Positions 1 to 6,240 of a stretch of DNA of 15,570 nt are shown one piece after another. The stretch comes from Anaerolineaceae bacterium (GTDB lineage: Bacteria > Chloroflexota > Anaerolineae > Anaerolineales > Villigracilaceae). The stretch's first letter is position 1; each line of letters opens with the position of its first letter. The DNA is taken from the NCBI GenBank assembly GCA_009885445.1, contig VFKQ01000373.1, positions 1-15,570 on the forward strand, given 5' to 3'. The notes below the pieces were generated by a model, which made no database searches, had not been told where the DNA came from, and worked only from the letters and a program-made list of their open reading frames with translations. A program made the translations under genes and the position numbers.

Positions 1-1
1 C

Positions 2-544
2 AGCCTCGACGCGGGCGCCACATGGACCGCCATGAGCGCCAGCGACGGCACGTTCGACTCCGTGTCCGAAGCGGTCACAGCGACATTTACCGCCTCCACC
101 GTTGGGGCTGGTGAAGCCTGCGTGCGCGGCACCGACTCGGTCGGTAATGTTGGCACCGAAGTGTGCGCCGCGTTCACCGTTGAGTCCATCTATACTTTCG
201 GTGGTTTCCGCCCGCCTGTCCGCGCGACCAATAACGCGCAGGCCGGTCGAACTGTACCGGTCAAATTTTCCTTGAAACTCACTGCAAATGGAAGCCCTGT
301 CAGCGACCCGACCGCGATCGTGGGCGTCAAATCTTACGAAGTGGACTGCACCACCCTGACCGGCGATTCGTCCACTGCCGTGCTTGAAAAAGGCCCTGGC
401 AACACGAAACTGAAATATCAGGGCCGCGGGATGTGGATGTTCAACTGGAAGACCCCCAAGTCTTATGCCGCCTCCTGCCGCATGATGTTTGTGGAGTTGA
501 GCGACGGTTCCACTTCCCCCGAAGTGCTGTACCGCTTCCGCTAG
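2..544 (+). CDS. Secreted PxKF-domain / Ig-like repeat protein, C-terminal part (5' end outside window)
   Basis: The frame is open from the left edge, so the gene begins upstream; the first ATG (32) lies inside a folded domain and is not a convincing start. The visible part begins with the end of a bacterial Ig-like repeat containing a paired-cysteine pattern (CVRGTDSVGNVG followed by VC). The final domain matches the PxKF pattern: an aromatic YTFGGF entry, AGRTVPVKFSL at about 239-271 with the P-V-K-F signature at 257-268, then a pair of cysteines (CTTL and SCRMM), a WMFNWKTPKSY strand and the terminal LYRFR. As known for the family, such domains sit at the C-terminus of large surface or secreted multidomain proteins, and their exact function is unknown. 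It converges on the next gene and shares a hairpin terminator with it. Domain assignment is from memory of the motif. Confidence 0.8.
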   Translation, partial: SLDAGATWTAMSASDGTFDSVSEAVTATFTASTVGAGEACVRGTDSVGNVGTEVCAAFTVESIYTFGGFRPPVRATNNAQAGRTVPVKFSLKLTANGSPVSDPTAIVGVKSYEVDCTTLTGDSSTAVLEKGPGNTKLKYQGRGMWMFNWKTPKSYAASCRMMFVELSDGSTSPEVLYRFR

Positions 545-564
545 ACTTGACCACTATCTGAAAT

Positions 565-599
565 AAAAGAGCGGACCTGTGACCCAGGTCCGCTCTTTT
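565..599. terminator. Bidirectional intrinsic terminator
   Basis: A perfect 15-bp inverted repeat (565-579 against 585-599) with a 5-nt loop lies between two convergent genes. The stem core is GC-rich (GAGCGGACCTG) and is flanked by A residues on the left and a T run (596-600) on the right. It can therefore terminate both the upstream plus-strand gene, 21 nt after its stop, and the minus-strand FAH gene, whose stop codon is at 609-611. Confidence 0.9.
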
Positions 600-608
600 T
601 GATTCTGT

Positions 609-1376
609 CTACGCCCCCTCCGCCTTCACCGAATTTTTCAGCATCCCCAGCCCCTCGATCTCGGCGACAACCTCGTCGCCATCCTTCAGCGTGTTGACTC
701 CTGCCGGCGTGCCGGTGAAAACCAAGTCCCCCGGCTCGAGCGTCATCACGGACGAGATGTACGCGATCAATGTGCCGATATTAAAGACCATGTCGCGTGT
801 CGAAACCATTTGTCGCATCTGACCATTCACGCGGCAGGTGATGACCGCATCCGACGGGTCGAAGTCCGTGTCGATCCACGGGCCGAGCGGACAGAACGTG
901 TCGAACCCCTTCGCGCGCGTCCACTGACCGTCCGCTTTTTGCAAGTCGCGGGCGGTGATGTCGTTGCCGATGGTGTACCCGAAGATGTGACTCTTCGCAT
1001 CCTCGGCAGTCACGTTGCGAGTCCGCTTGCCGATGACAGCCACTAGTTCCGCCTCATGTTCCACTTGTGAAGATTGCGGCGGCAGGAGGATGGTCCCGCC
1101 GTCCGCGAGAATCGAAGAGGGCGGCTTCATAAAAATCAACGGCACCTGCGGCACCTGATTGCCCAATTCCTTGGCGTGCTCCACATAATTGCGTCCCACG
1201 CACAAAATCTTGCTCGGCACAATAGGCGCCAGCAAACGAGCGTCCTTGAAAGGGACGGAGACCTTCTTTCTTCTAAAAGAGCCGAACAGATCACCTTGAA
1301 TCTCCCCCACCATATCCTCATGCAACCAGCCAACACGCGGCGCATCCCCATTAACCTGAAAGCGGACGAATCGCAT
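609..1376 (-). CDS. Fumarylacetoacetate hydrolase (FAH) family protein
   Basis: A 255-aa protein of the FAH fold, which performs metal-dependent hydrolysis, isomerisation or decarboxylation of acylpyruvate-like or 2-oxo acids in the cytoplasm. Visible signatures: GRNYVEHAKE (61-70), KPPSSIL (84-90), the metal-binding HEAE with Glu108 and Glu110, GND with Asp139, TARDLQ (141-146), the AKGFDT segment with Lys156, PLGPW (163-167), and TGTPAGV (221-227). The frame extends upstream to 1448, but I choose the ATG at 1374-1376. It has GAGGAA just before it, family members begin with MRFVRF-like residues, and the 24 extra residues are derived from a palindromic repeat. The length is typical of the FAHD1/HpcE-like class. 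The substrate cannot be told from sequence: acylpyruvate hydrolase, oxaloacetate decarboxylase or 5-oxopent-3-ene-1,2,5-tricarboxylate decarboxylase-like activity are all possible. It is monocistronic here. Confidence 0.92.
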   Translation of the reverse strand: MRFVRFQVNGDAPRVGWLHEDMVGEIQGDLFGSFRRKKVSVPFKDARLLAPIVPSKILCVGRNYVEHAKELGNQVPQVPLIFMKPPSSILADGGTILLPPQSSQVEHEAELVAVIGKRTRNVTAEDAKSHIFGYTIGNDITARDLQKADGQWTRAKGFDTFCPLGPWIDTDFDPSDAVITCRVNGQMRQMVSTRDMVFNIGTLIAYISSVMTLEPGDLVFTGTPAGVNTLKDGDEVVAEIEGLGMLKNSVKAEGA

Positions 1377-1379
1377 TGT

Positions 1380-1385
1380 TTCCTC
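1380..1385 (-). promoter_or_regulatory. Shine-Dalgarno site of the FAH gene
   Basis: On the minus strand GAGGAA precedes the ATG at 1376 with 3 nt between (5 nt from the GAGG core). It decides the start, excluding the upstream in-frame ATG at 1448. It is the only good Shine-Dalgarno sequence I see before a gene in this window. Confidence 0.7.
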
Positions 1386-1403
1386 GAACTTCTGAGATGA
1401 CGT

Positions 1404-1464
1404 GTAGGGGCGACCCGCCCATCGTGAACAAGTTTCATTGCACACCATGAAGGGTCGCCCTTAC
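1404..1464. repeat. Palindromic intergenic element with GTAGGGGCGACCC arms
   Basis: Arms of 13 nt at 1404-1416 and 1452-1464 are inverted copies with one mismatch (GTAGGGGCGACCC against GTAAGGGCGACCC), enclosing 35 nt. It lies in the 5' leader of the FAH gene. Small dispersed palindromes with these ends are common in several bacterial lineages (from memory). Nothing in it codes for a protein. Confidence 0.7.
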
Positions 1465-1485
1465 TACTAACCCAGAGTTTAACCC

Positions 1486-1513
1486 GCAACCTTCCAACTT
1501 GCAACCATCAACT
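1486..1513. repeat. Heptanucleotide tract, consensus NNCAACN (4 units)
   Basis: Four consecutive 7-nt units, GCAACCT, TCCAACT, TGCAACC and ATCAACT, directly precede GTATAAT, so the tract occupies the -35 to -10 spacer region of the tRNA-Val promoter. The same unit family occurs inside the 873-aa reading frame at 13766-13786. Confidence 0.75.
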
Positions 1514-1514
1514 G

Positions 1515-1520
1515 TATAAT
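1515..1520 (+). promoter_or_regulatory. -10 box of the tRNA-Val promoter
   Basis: A perfect TATAAT ends 9 nt before the tRNA 5' end, the expected distance for a short-leader tRNA promoter. No good -35 hexamer is seen at 17 nt spacing; TTCCAA at 1492-1497 is a weak match inside the heptamer tract. Confidence 0.55.
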
Positions 1521-1529
1521 GCGGCCCAC

Positions 1530-1603
1530 GGGCGCATAGCTCAGTTGGTTAGAGCGTCTCGCTTACACCGAGAAGGTCAGGGGTTCGAGCCCCTTTGCGC
1601 CCA
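1530..1603 (+). tRNA. tRNA-Val, anticodon UAC
   Basis: A complete 74-nt cloverleaf. The 7-bp acceptor stem GGGCGCA (1530-1536) pairs with TGCGCCC (1596-1602), with discriminator A1603. The D arm is GCTC/GAGC. The anticodon stem TCTCG/CGAGA (1557-1561, 1569-1573) encloses loop CTTACAC with anticodon TAC at 1564-1566, which reads GUA and, with wobble, other Val codons. The T stem AGGGG/CCCTT carries loop TTCGAGC. The 3' CCA is not encoded (ACT follows). A -10 box lies directly upstream. Confidence 0.97.
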
Positions 1604-1633
1604 CTTTAAGGCTGGAATCCCTGGCCCGCCGAC

Positions 1634-1716
1634 TTTACATCGAGATCCCCATTCAGGGGATGATAAGGTCAGGGGTTCGAGCCCCTTCGCGTAGCACCCT
1701 TTAGGGTTGCGCCCAC
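1634..1716 (+). pseudogene. Broken second copy of tRNA-Val 3' half with two 20-nt insertions
   Basis: Positions 1665-1687 repeat 23 nt of the tRNA (1573-1595) exactly: variable loop, T arm and the start of the acceptor 3' strand. Positions 1708-1716 repeat its 3' end (1596-1604) exactly. Upstream, 1634-1645 matches the anticodon loop and 3' anticodon stem (1562-1573) at 10 of 12 positions and keeps TAC. The three blocks are separated by inserts of 20 nt each: 1646-1665, containing TCCCC/GGGGA with an ATTCA loop, and 1688-1707, containing ACCC/GGGT with a TTTA loop. The block boundary is ambiguous by one base. There is no D arm or 5' acceptor strand, so it cannot make a normal tRNA. Confidence 0.75.
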
Positions 1717-1723
1717 AAACACG

Positions 1724-1785
1724 AATCCGCTAATCTCGCTAATCCTCGCGAATGAAACCCGCCGATTGGCGCTGATTAGCGGATT
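1724..1785. repeat. Intergenic inverted repeat AATCCGCTAATC / GATTAGCGGATT
   Basis: Perfect 12-bp arms at 1724-1735 and 1774-1785 enclose 38 nt containing partial further copies (CTAATC, AATCCTCGCG). Related ATCTGCG/GCGGATT words recur just before the genes at 4006 and 6241, suggesting a dispersed intergenic family. Confidence 0.7.
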
Positions 1786-1802
1786 TACTTTGCCCCTTAC
1801 TC

Positions 1803-1830
1803 TTCTCCCTTCTCCCTTCTCTCTTCTCCC
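1803..1830. repeat. Heptanucleotide tract TTCTCCC (4 units) before a start codon
   Basis: TTCTCCC, TTCTCCC, TTCTCTC, TTCTCCC in perfect 7-nt register, ending 2 nt before the ATG at 1833. It occupies the place of a ribosome binding site and contains no purine-rich Shine-Dalgarno sequence. Confidence 0.85.
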
Positions 1831-1832
1831 CC

Positions 1833-3971
1833 ATGACCGAACCCACCGTCCTCGACTACTTCAAATCCATCTTCAAAGATTGGCGCTCTTTCAGCGCTTT
1901 CGTCCGCGCCTGGGCCAACCGAGCTGACACGGCACAAATGGTCGAAGTCGCCGCAGACGTCGCAGACGCCGCTCCCGCCGCTGAACCTTCATCTTTCATC
2001 CTTCATCCTTCATCTTTTCCTTGGCGCTCCCTGCTCGCCCTCTTCCTCGCCCTCTTCGCCCAGCGGATGTTTGAGCCGCCGACTCAAAGCGCACAACTGG
2101 GCGTTCCTTTCTACCTCATGGCGGGCGCCCTGACTCTATGGGCCTTCCGCCGCGGCGAGTGGGTCCCCGCTCCCCTGCCGCTCGCCGAATCGAGGGCCGA
2201 CCCGCTCACAGTGCGCACCGGAACGTTTGCGTTGTCCATCCTTTTTTCGGGGCTGGCCTTCGTCGCCATGTTGCAGACTCCCTACGCGCCGGGCAATGTA
2301 TTCACGTCTCTCAATTTAACTTTGTGGACGCTGGCCATCTTTTTTCACATCCGCGCGTTTTGGTTGAAAGAGCCGCAATCGCTATTAAAAAACGTGGCGA
2401 ATTTTTTCACGCCCTCACAATGGACTCCGCAAAAAACGCGCTGGACATTGCTCGTGCTGGGCGTCGCGCTCTTCAGCATCTGGTTCCGCTTTCACCAGCT
2501 CAACGAAGTGGCCCCCGAAATGACCAGCGACCACGCCGAAAAATTAATGGACGTGTACGATGTGACCAACGGGCAGTATTCCATTTTCTTTACGCGCAAC
2601 ACGGGCCGCGAGCCGCTCTACATTTATCTCTCCGCGTTCATCGCCGGGTTCACTGGCGTTTCATTTTTGACGATCAAAATTGCCGCCGTGCTTGGCGGAC
2701 TGTTGATGTTGCCATATTTATATTCACTCGGCAAAGAGTTGGGCAGTGAGCGCATTGGACTCTTGGCCGTGGCCTTCGTGGGCATTGCATATTGGCCGGG
2801 CGTCATCGAACGTTTTGCGTTGCGCATTTCGTTTTATCCGCTTTTCGTTGCGCCCACTTTATATTATTTAATTCGCGGACTACGCCGCCAGCAACGCAAC
2901 GACTTTATCCGTGCGGGCATCGCGCTCGGGCTGGGGCTGAACGGGTACACGCCGTTTCGCATCATGCCTTTCGCAGTGGTGGCCATCGTCATTATTTATT
3001 TACTGCACGTGCGCGAGAAACAAATCCGCAAACAAACATTGTTGTGGCTCGGCCTGCTGGCATTAACTTCTTTCGTCTTGTTTATTCCACTGGCAAGTTT
3101 TGCAACACAGAACCCCGAGCTATTTGGCTATCGCGCGCTCAGTCGCCTCGGCTCGGTGGAGCGACCCCTGCCCGGCCCGGTGCTGGATTTATTTTTCGGC
3201 AATTTGTGGAACGCCATGAAAGAGATGAACTGGAACAACGGCAACATCTGGGTGCATTCCATCCCCAACCGTCCCGCGTTAGACATTGTGGGAGGCGCGC
3301 TCTTTTTGCTCGGTGTCACACTCGTGCTCGCGCGTTACTTCCGCTCGCGCCACTGGGCAGACCTCGTCCTTTTGCTGGCCGTGCCGATGACGCAGATGCC
3401 CTCTATTTTGTCGCTGGCATTCCCCGTTGAAAACCCGTCCATGAATCGCACGGCGGGCGCCATCGTGCCGGTCTTCCTGATTGTGGCGATCGGCTTGGAT
3501 TCTTTGATGACCAGCCTCGGGACCGAAAAGAGGCGCGCCCTTTTGGGCTGGAGTCTTGCGGGGTTGCTGTTCGTCTTCTCGGCGGTGCAAAGTTACAATT
3601 TAATTTTTGTGCAGTATAAAGAGCAATATCGTCTCAACGCATGGAACACGCGCGAGATGGGCACAGTGATGACAAATTTTATACGCGACCAACACAACGG
3701 CGACAACATCTGGATCGTCCCCTTCGCCTACTGGGTCGACACGCGCCTGCCCCCGCTCTGGGCGGGTTTGCCCGGCCGCGACATTGCCCTGCCCCGTGAG
3801 CGACTGCCCAGCACCACCAACATCCCCGGGCCAAAACTTTTTATGATCGCGCTAGGTGATGTGGACACCATCCTGCTCCTGCAAGACACCTACCCTCGCG
3901 GACAATTAACCCAATACGACTCCGCCGTAGACTCACACGACTTCTGGGTCTTCTTCGTGCCCGCGCAATAA
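1833..3971 (+). CDS. GT39-like (GT-C fold) polytopic membrane glycosyltransferase, 712 aa
   Basis: A long hydrophobic protein with many membrane segments. The GT-C/PMT_2 hallmark is the acidic first extracytoplasmic loop: SDHAEK with Asp233 and Glu236, DVYD just after, and RNTGREPLYIY about 20 residues further on. Such enzymes transfer sugar from a polyprenyl-phosphate donor on the outer membrane face (family knowledge); donor and acceptor here are unknown. Other landmarks are a YWPGVI helix start, NGYTPFRI, PVENPSMNR (about 531-539), a soluble WVDTRLPPLWAG stretch (about 634-645) and the C-terminal FWVFFVPAQ. All have counterparts in the next gene, so the two are tandem paralogues. The start at 1833 has no Shine-Dalgarno site and is preceded by a heptamer tract; residues 52-61 are themselves encoded by heptamers (1988-2015). 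The N-terminal 50 residues have no visible homology support. The downstream gene begins 34 nt after the stop, which suggests co-transcription. Confidence 0.85.
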   Translation: MTEPTVLDYFKSIFKDWRSFSAFVRAWANRADTAQMVEVAADVADAAPAAEPSSFILHPSSFPWRSLLALFLALFAQRMFEPPTQSAQLGVPFYLMAGALTLWAFRRGEWVPAPLPLAESRADPLTVRTGTFALSILFSGLAFVAMLQTPYAPGNVFTSLNLTLWTLAIFFHIRAFWLKEPQSLLKNVANFFTPSQWTPQKTRWTLLVLGVALFSIWFRFHQLNEVAPEMTSDHAEKLMDVYDVTNGQYSIFFTRNTGREPLYIYLSAFIAGFTGVSFLTIKIAAVLGGLLMLPYLYSLGKELGSERIGLLAVAFVGIAYWPGVIERFALRISFYPLFVAPTLYYLIRGLRRQQRNDFIRAGIALGLGLNGYTPFRIMPFAVVAIVIIYLLHVREKQIRKQTLLWLGLLALTSFVLFIPLASFATQNPELFGYRALSRLGSVERPLPGPVLDLFFGNLWNAMKEMNWNNGNIWVHSIPNRPALDIVGGALFLLGVTLVLARYFRSRHWADLVLLLAVPMTQMPSILSLAFPVENPSMNRTAGAIVPVFLIVAIGLDSLMTSLGTEKRRALLGWSLAGLLFVFSAVQSYNLIFVQYKEQYRLNAWNTREMGTVMTNFIRDQHNGDNIWIVPFAYWVDTRLPPLWAGLPGRDIALPRERLPSTTNIPGPKLFMIALGDVDTILLLQDTYPRGQLTQYDSAVDSHDFWVFFVPAQ
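1988..2015. repeat. Coding heptanucleotide tract TTCATCY (4 units)
   Basis: Four perfect-register units TTCATCT, TTCATCC, TTCATCC, TTCATCT inside the 712-aa reading frame are translated as SSFILHPSSF. They lie just before the first strongly hydrophobic segment. Confidence 0.85.
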
Positions 3972-3991
3972 ATTCTTTGCCGCGGATTACA

Positions 3992-4026
3992 CAGATTTTC
4001 ACGGATTGATTCAATTGGAAAATCTG
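3992..4026. repeat. Inverted repeat enclosing the start region of the 698-aa gene
   Basis: CAGATTTTC (3992-4000) and GAAAATCTG (4018-4026) form a 9-bp stem. The 17-nt loop contains both candidate TTG start codons, at 4006 and 4015. The left arm is within a GCGGATTACACAGATTTTCACGG word typical of the dispersed intergenic ATCTGCG family. A role in translation control is only a possibility. Confidence 0.55.
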
Positions 4027-6102
4027 CGCCCTCCCCAACAAGCCGACACGACAACTTCCCCCTGGCGGCCAGCGGCGGCGCTGGTGCTGGCACTCGCCGC
4101 ACAGACTCAACTTGAGCCTCCGGCGCATGAGTCTGTTGCGCTGGCATTATATGTGGCGGCCATTGCGCTAACGGTTTGGTCCGCGGCGCGCGGGGAGTGG
4201 GGGTTGGGCGAATCAGGTAGTTTGATTGCTGTGATTTCGCCCTCATCCCCAACCCTTCCCCCGCTGGGGGAAGGGAGCAACTCCATCTCCCGGAGGGAGA
4301 TGGCCGGGGTGAGGGCGAAAACATCATCGAAACACTACTTCCTCCTCGCCTCACTCCTCCTCCTCAGCGCGGCATTTTATTTTTTCGGGGACAATCAATT
4401 TACTTTGCTAAACCTGTCGCTTTGGTTTTTGGGAATTGCGTTTTTCGTGCGTGCGTTCTGGATACAAAAAAAAACGGACACAGAAGTTTCAAACTCAACC
4501 CTTCGCGCTCTCCAAAAATCTTCGCGCTCTTCCCTTCTTCGCGGTGAATCTCTTTTAATTCTCCTAATTCTCCTCATCTCTTCCTTCTTTCGCTTCTACA
4601 ATTTGAGCGCAGTCCCCGCCGAGCCGTTCAGCGACCATGCCGAAAAAATTCTCGACGTGTACGACATTACCCAAGGCGAGACGCGAATCTTCTTTCCGCG
4701 CAACACAGGGCGCGAAGCGTTTCAATTTTATTGGACGATTCTTGTCGCCGCGATTTTCAAAACAGGTTTGACTTTTCAAAGCCTGAAAATCGGCACCGCC
4801 CTGCTGGGATTTTTCACGCTTCCATTTATATATCTGCTCGGCAAAGAAATTGCGAATCGCCGCGCGGGTCTGCTGGCAATGTTGTTCGCGGGAGTCGCTT
4901 ACTGGCCGAATGTAATCAGCCGCGTGGGACTGCGCTTTCCGCTGTATCCGCTTTTCGTGGCGCCGACGTTGTTCTTCCTCCTACGCGGACTGCGCACTCG
5001 TCGACGCAATGACTTTCTGCTGGCCGGAATTTTTTTGGGACTCGGCTTACACGGCTATAGTCCGTTTCGGATTGTGCCGGTGTTGGTGGGGGCCGTTTTT
5101 CTAATATATTTTCTTGCAAATCGTAAACAGGTAGACAGGGAGGCGGGTACACAAGTAGACAGGTACAAACGTAGACAGGTATCGCAAAATTTTATTTTGC
5201 TAGCAGTGACATCGTTCATTGTTTTTTTGCCTTTAGTGCGTTATGCGCTTGAATATCCAAATGAATTTTTCTATCGCGCGTCATCGCGGCTGGTCGTTGA
5301 GAATCCGCTGCCGATATTTTTCTCGAACTTAAAAAACGGACTGCTGATGTTCAACGTGGACGATGGCGGCATCTTCGTCAACTCGGTGGCGCATCGTCCC
5401 GCGTTGGACGTGGTGACGGGCGCGCTGTTCGTCAGCGGCCTTGTCCTTTTGCTCAGGCGCAGAAGTTTTACAGATGCGAGCCTGCTCGCCGCGCTGGTGA
5501 TTTTGATTCTGCCCTCGGTTTTGTCGCTGGCCTATCCCGACGAAAACCCGGCGCTCAATCGCGCGGGCGGCGCGCTGGTAGCGGTCTTCGTCATCGTAGG
5601 GATCACGCTGGATGGCCTGCTCACCCGCCTCGAGCGCGGGCTGACGCGCGCGGGCGGGCGCGTCATTCAAGTGGGCGTGACGCTGATTCTGTTCGCCGCG
5701 TCCGCAGTCCAAAATTACGACCTCGTCTTTCATCAATATACTGAACAGTATCAACGCGTGGTCTGGCGCACATCTGAAATGGGCGCGGCGATTCGCGCGT
5801 TTGGAAATGCGGACAATGTTTGGATCGTCCCCTACGAGCAATGGATAGACACGCGCCTGCCCGCGCTGTGGGCGGGTTACCCAAACCGCGACCTAGCCGT
5901 GCCCCGCGACAGGTTGGCCGATACATTACAATTGCCCGCGCCCAAAATGTTCATCTTCAAGGCCAGCCCCCTGAGCGCGGACTTTGACGACACGGCCACG
6001 TTGCGCGAACTGCAACGTTTGTATCCGCAGGGCGAATTAAGGCTGTATGAATCAAACCCGTGGTGGCAGAGTTTCTGGGTATACTTCGTCCCTGCCGAAT
6101 AA
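4006..6102 (+). CDS. GT39-like (GT-C fold) polytopic membrane glycosyltransferase, 698 aa
   Basis: Paralogue of the preceding gene, sharing SDHAEK (Asp210), DVYDITQGE, FFPRNTGRE, LYPLFVAPTLFFLLRGL, GYSPFRI, DENPALNR, WIDTRLPALWAG and the terminal FWVYFVPAE. It is predicted to be a polyprenyl-phosphate-sugar-dependent transferase acting outside the membrane; substrate unknown. No ATG serves as start. TTG 4006 is used here, with TTG 4015 or CTG 4024 also possible. A start upstream of about 4055 is required because SPWRPAAALVLALAAQ aligns with the paralogue's first helix. Two loops are enlarged by repeat-derived sequence absent from the paralogue: residues 77-105, encoded by a foldable element at 4235-4320, and residues about 373-394, encoded by octamers at 5123-5186. 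This gene otherwise shows the expected length and no frameshift. It was probably co-transcribed with the 712-aa gene. Confidence 0.83.
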   Translation: MIQLENLRPPQQADTTTSPWRPAAALVLALAAQTQLEPPAHESVALALYVAAIALTVWSAARGEWGLGESGSLIAVISPSSPTLPPLGEGSNSISRREMAGVRAKTSSKHYFLLASLLLLSAAFYFFGDNQFTLLNLSLWFLGIAFFVRAFWIQKKTDTEVSNSTLRALQKSSRSSLLRGESLLILLILLISSFFRFYNLSAVPAEPFSDHAEKILDVYDITQGETRIFFPRNTGREAFQFYWTILVAAIFKTGLTFQSLKIGTALLGFFTLPFIYLLGKEIANRRAGLLAMLFAGVAYWPNVISRVGLRFPLYPLFVAPTLFFLLRGLRTRRRNDFLLAGIFLGLGLHGYSPFRIVPVLVGAVFLIYFLANRKQVDREAGTQVDRYKRRQVSQNFILLAVTSFIVFLPLVRYALEYPNEFFYRASSRLVVENPLPIFFSNLKNGLLMFNVDDGGIFVNSVAHRPALDVVTGALFVSGLVLLLRRRSFTDASLLAALVILILPSVLSLAYPDENPALNRAGGALVAVFVIVGITLDGLLTRLERGLTRAGGRVIQVGVTLILFAASAVQNYDLVFHQYTEQYQRVVWRTSEMGAAIRAFGNADNVWIVPYEQWIDTRLPALWAGYPNRDLAVPRDRLADTLQLPAPKMFIFKASPLSADFDDTATLRELQRLYPQGELRLYESNPWWQSFWVYFVPAE
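4235..4320. repeat. Foldable three-way-junction repeat element inside a coding region
   Basis: Outer arms 4235-4249 and 4306-4320 pair over 15 bp with one G-T position (TTTCGCCCTCATCCC with GGGGTGAGGGCGAAA). Between them are two perfect hairpins: CCCTTCCCCC/GGGGGAAGGG (4253-4262, 4266-4275, loop GCT) and CCATCTCCC/GGGAGATGG (4283-4291, 4295-4303, loop GGA). Sequences of the CCCTCACCCC...GGGGTGAGGG type are familiar as dispersed intergenic palindromes. Here the element is translated in frame in the 698-aa protein. Confidence 0.85.
5123..5186. repeat. Coding octanucleotide tract GTANACAN (8 units)
   Basis: Eight consecutive 8-nt units in register (GTAAACAG, GTAGACAG, GGAGGCGG, GTACACAA, GTAGACAG, GTACAAAC, GTAGACAG, GTATCGCA). 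They encode a basic hydrophilic loop (KQVDREAGTQVDRYKRRQVS) between two membrane segments. The paralogous 712-aa protein has a shorter loop here (HVREKQIRKQ). Confidence 0.8.
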
Positions 6103-6103
6103 A

Positions 6104-6234
6104 ATTAAAAACCTTTAAACACAAAGGGCACAAAGGAAAACCTTAATGCCCGTACTTGTTCTTCCCCTTTGTGTACTTCGTGTCCTTCGTGGTAAATGTT
6201 TTAAAAATCTGCTCCATCAGCGTAATCTGCGGAT
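6104..6234. repeat. Intergenic imperfect inverted repeat (ACACAAAGG... / ...CCTTTGTGT) plus AATCTGC repeats
   Basis: The gap between the 698-aa and 1805-aa genes is filled by an A-rich left arm (about 6111-6136, with ACACAAAGGGCACAAAGG) and a T-rich right arm (about 6165-6202, with CCCCTTTGTGTACTTCG) that are imperfect reverse complements. Two AATCTGC copies follow, at 6206-6212 and 6224-6230. No promoter or terminator with a clear T run is recognised, so transcription may read through. Confidence 0.6.
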
Positions 6235-6240
6235 AAATTA

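Noticed and set aside
1377..1448. 24-codon N-terminal extension of the FAH protein from the ATG at 1448
   Set aside because: It is encoded by the palindromic element, has no family similarity, and the internal ATG at 1376 has a good Shine-Dalgarno site.
1573..1687. Integrated element bounded by tRNA-derived attachment sites
   Set aside because: The direct repeats are only 92 nt apart with no integrase or cargo; at most a scar, so it is kept only as one explanation of the tRNA remnant.
1634..1716. Second functional tRNA-Val
   Set aside because: No D arm or 5' acceptor strand is present, the anticodon stem does not pair, and two insertions interrupt it.
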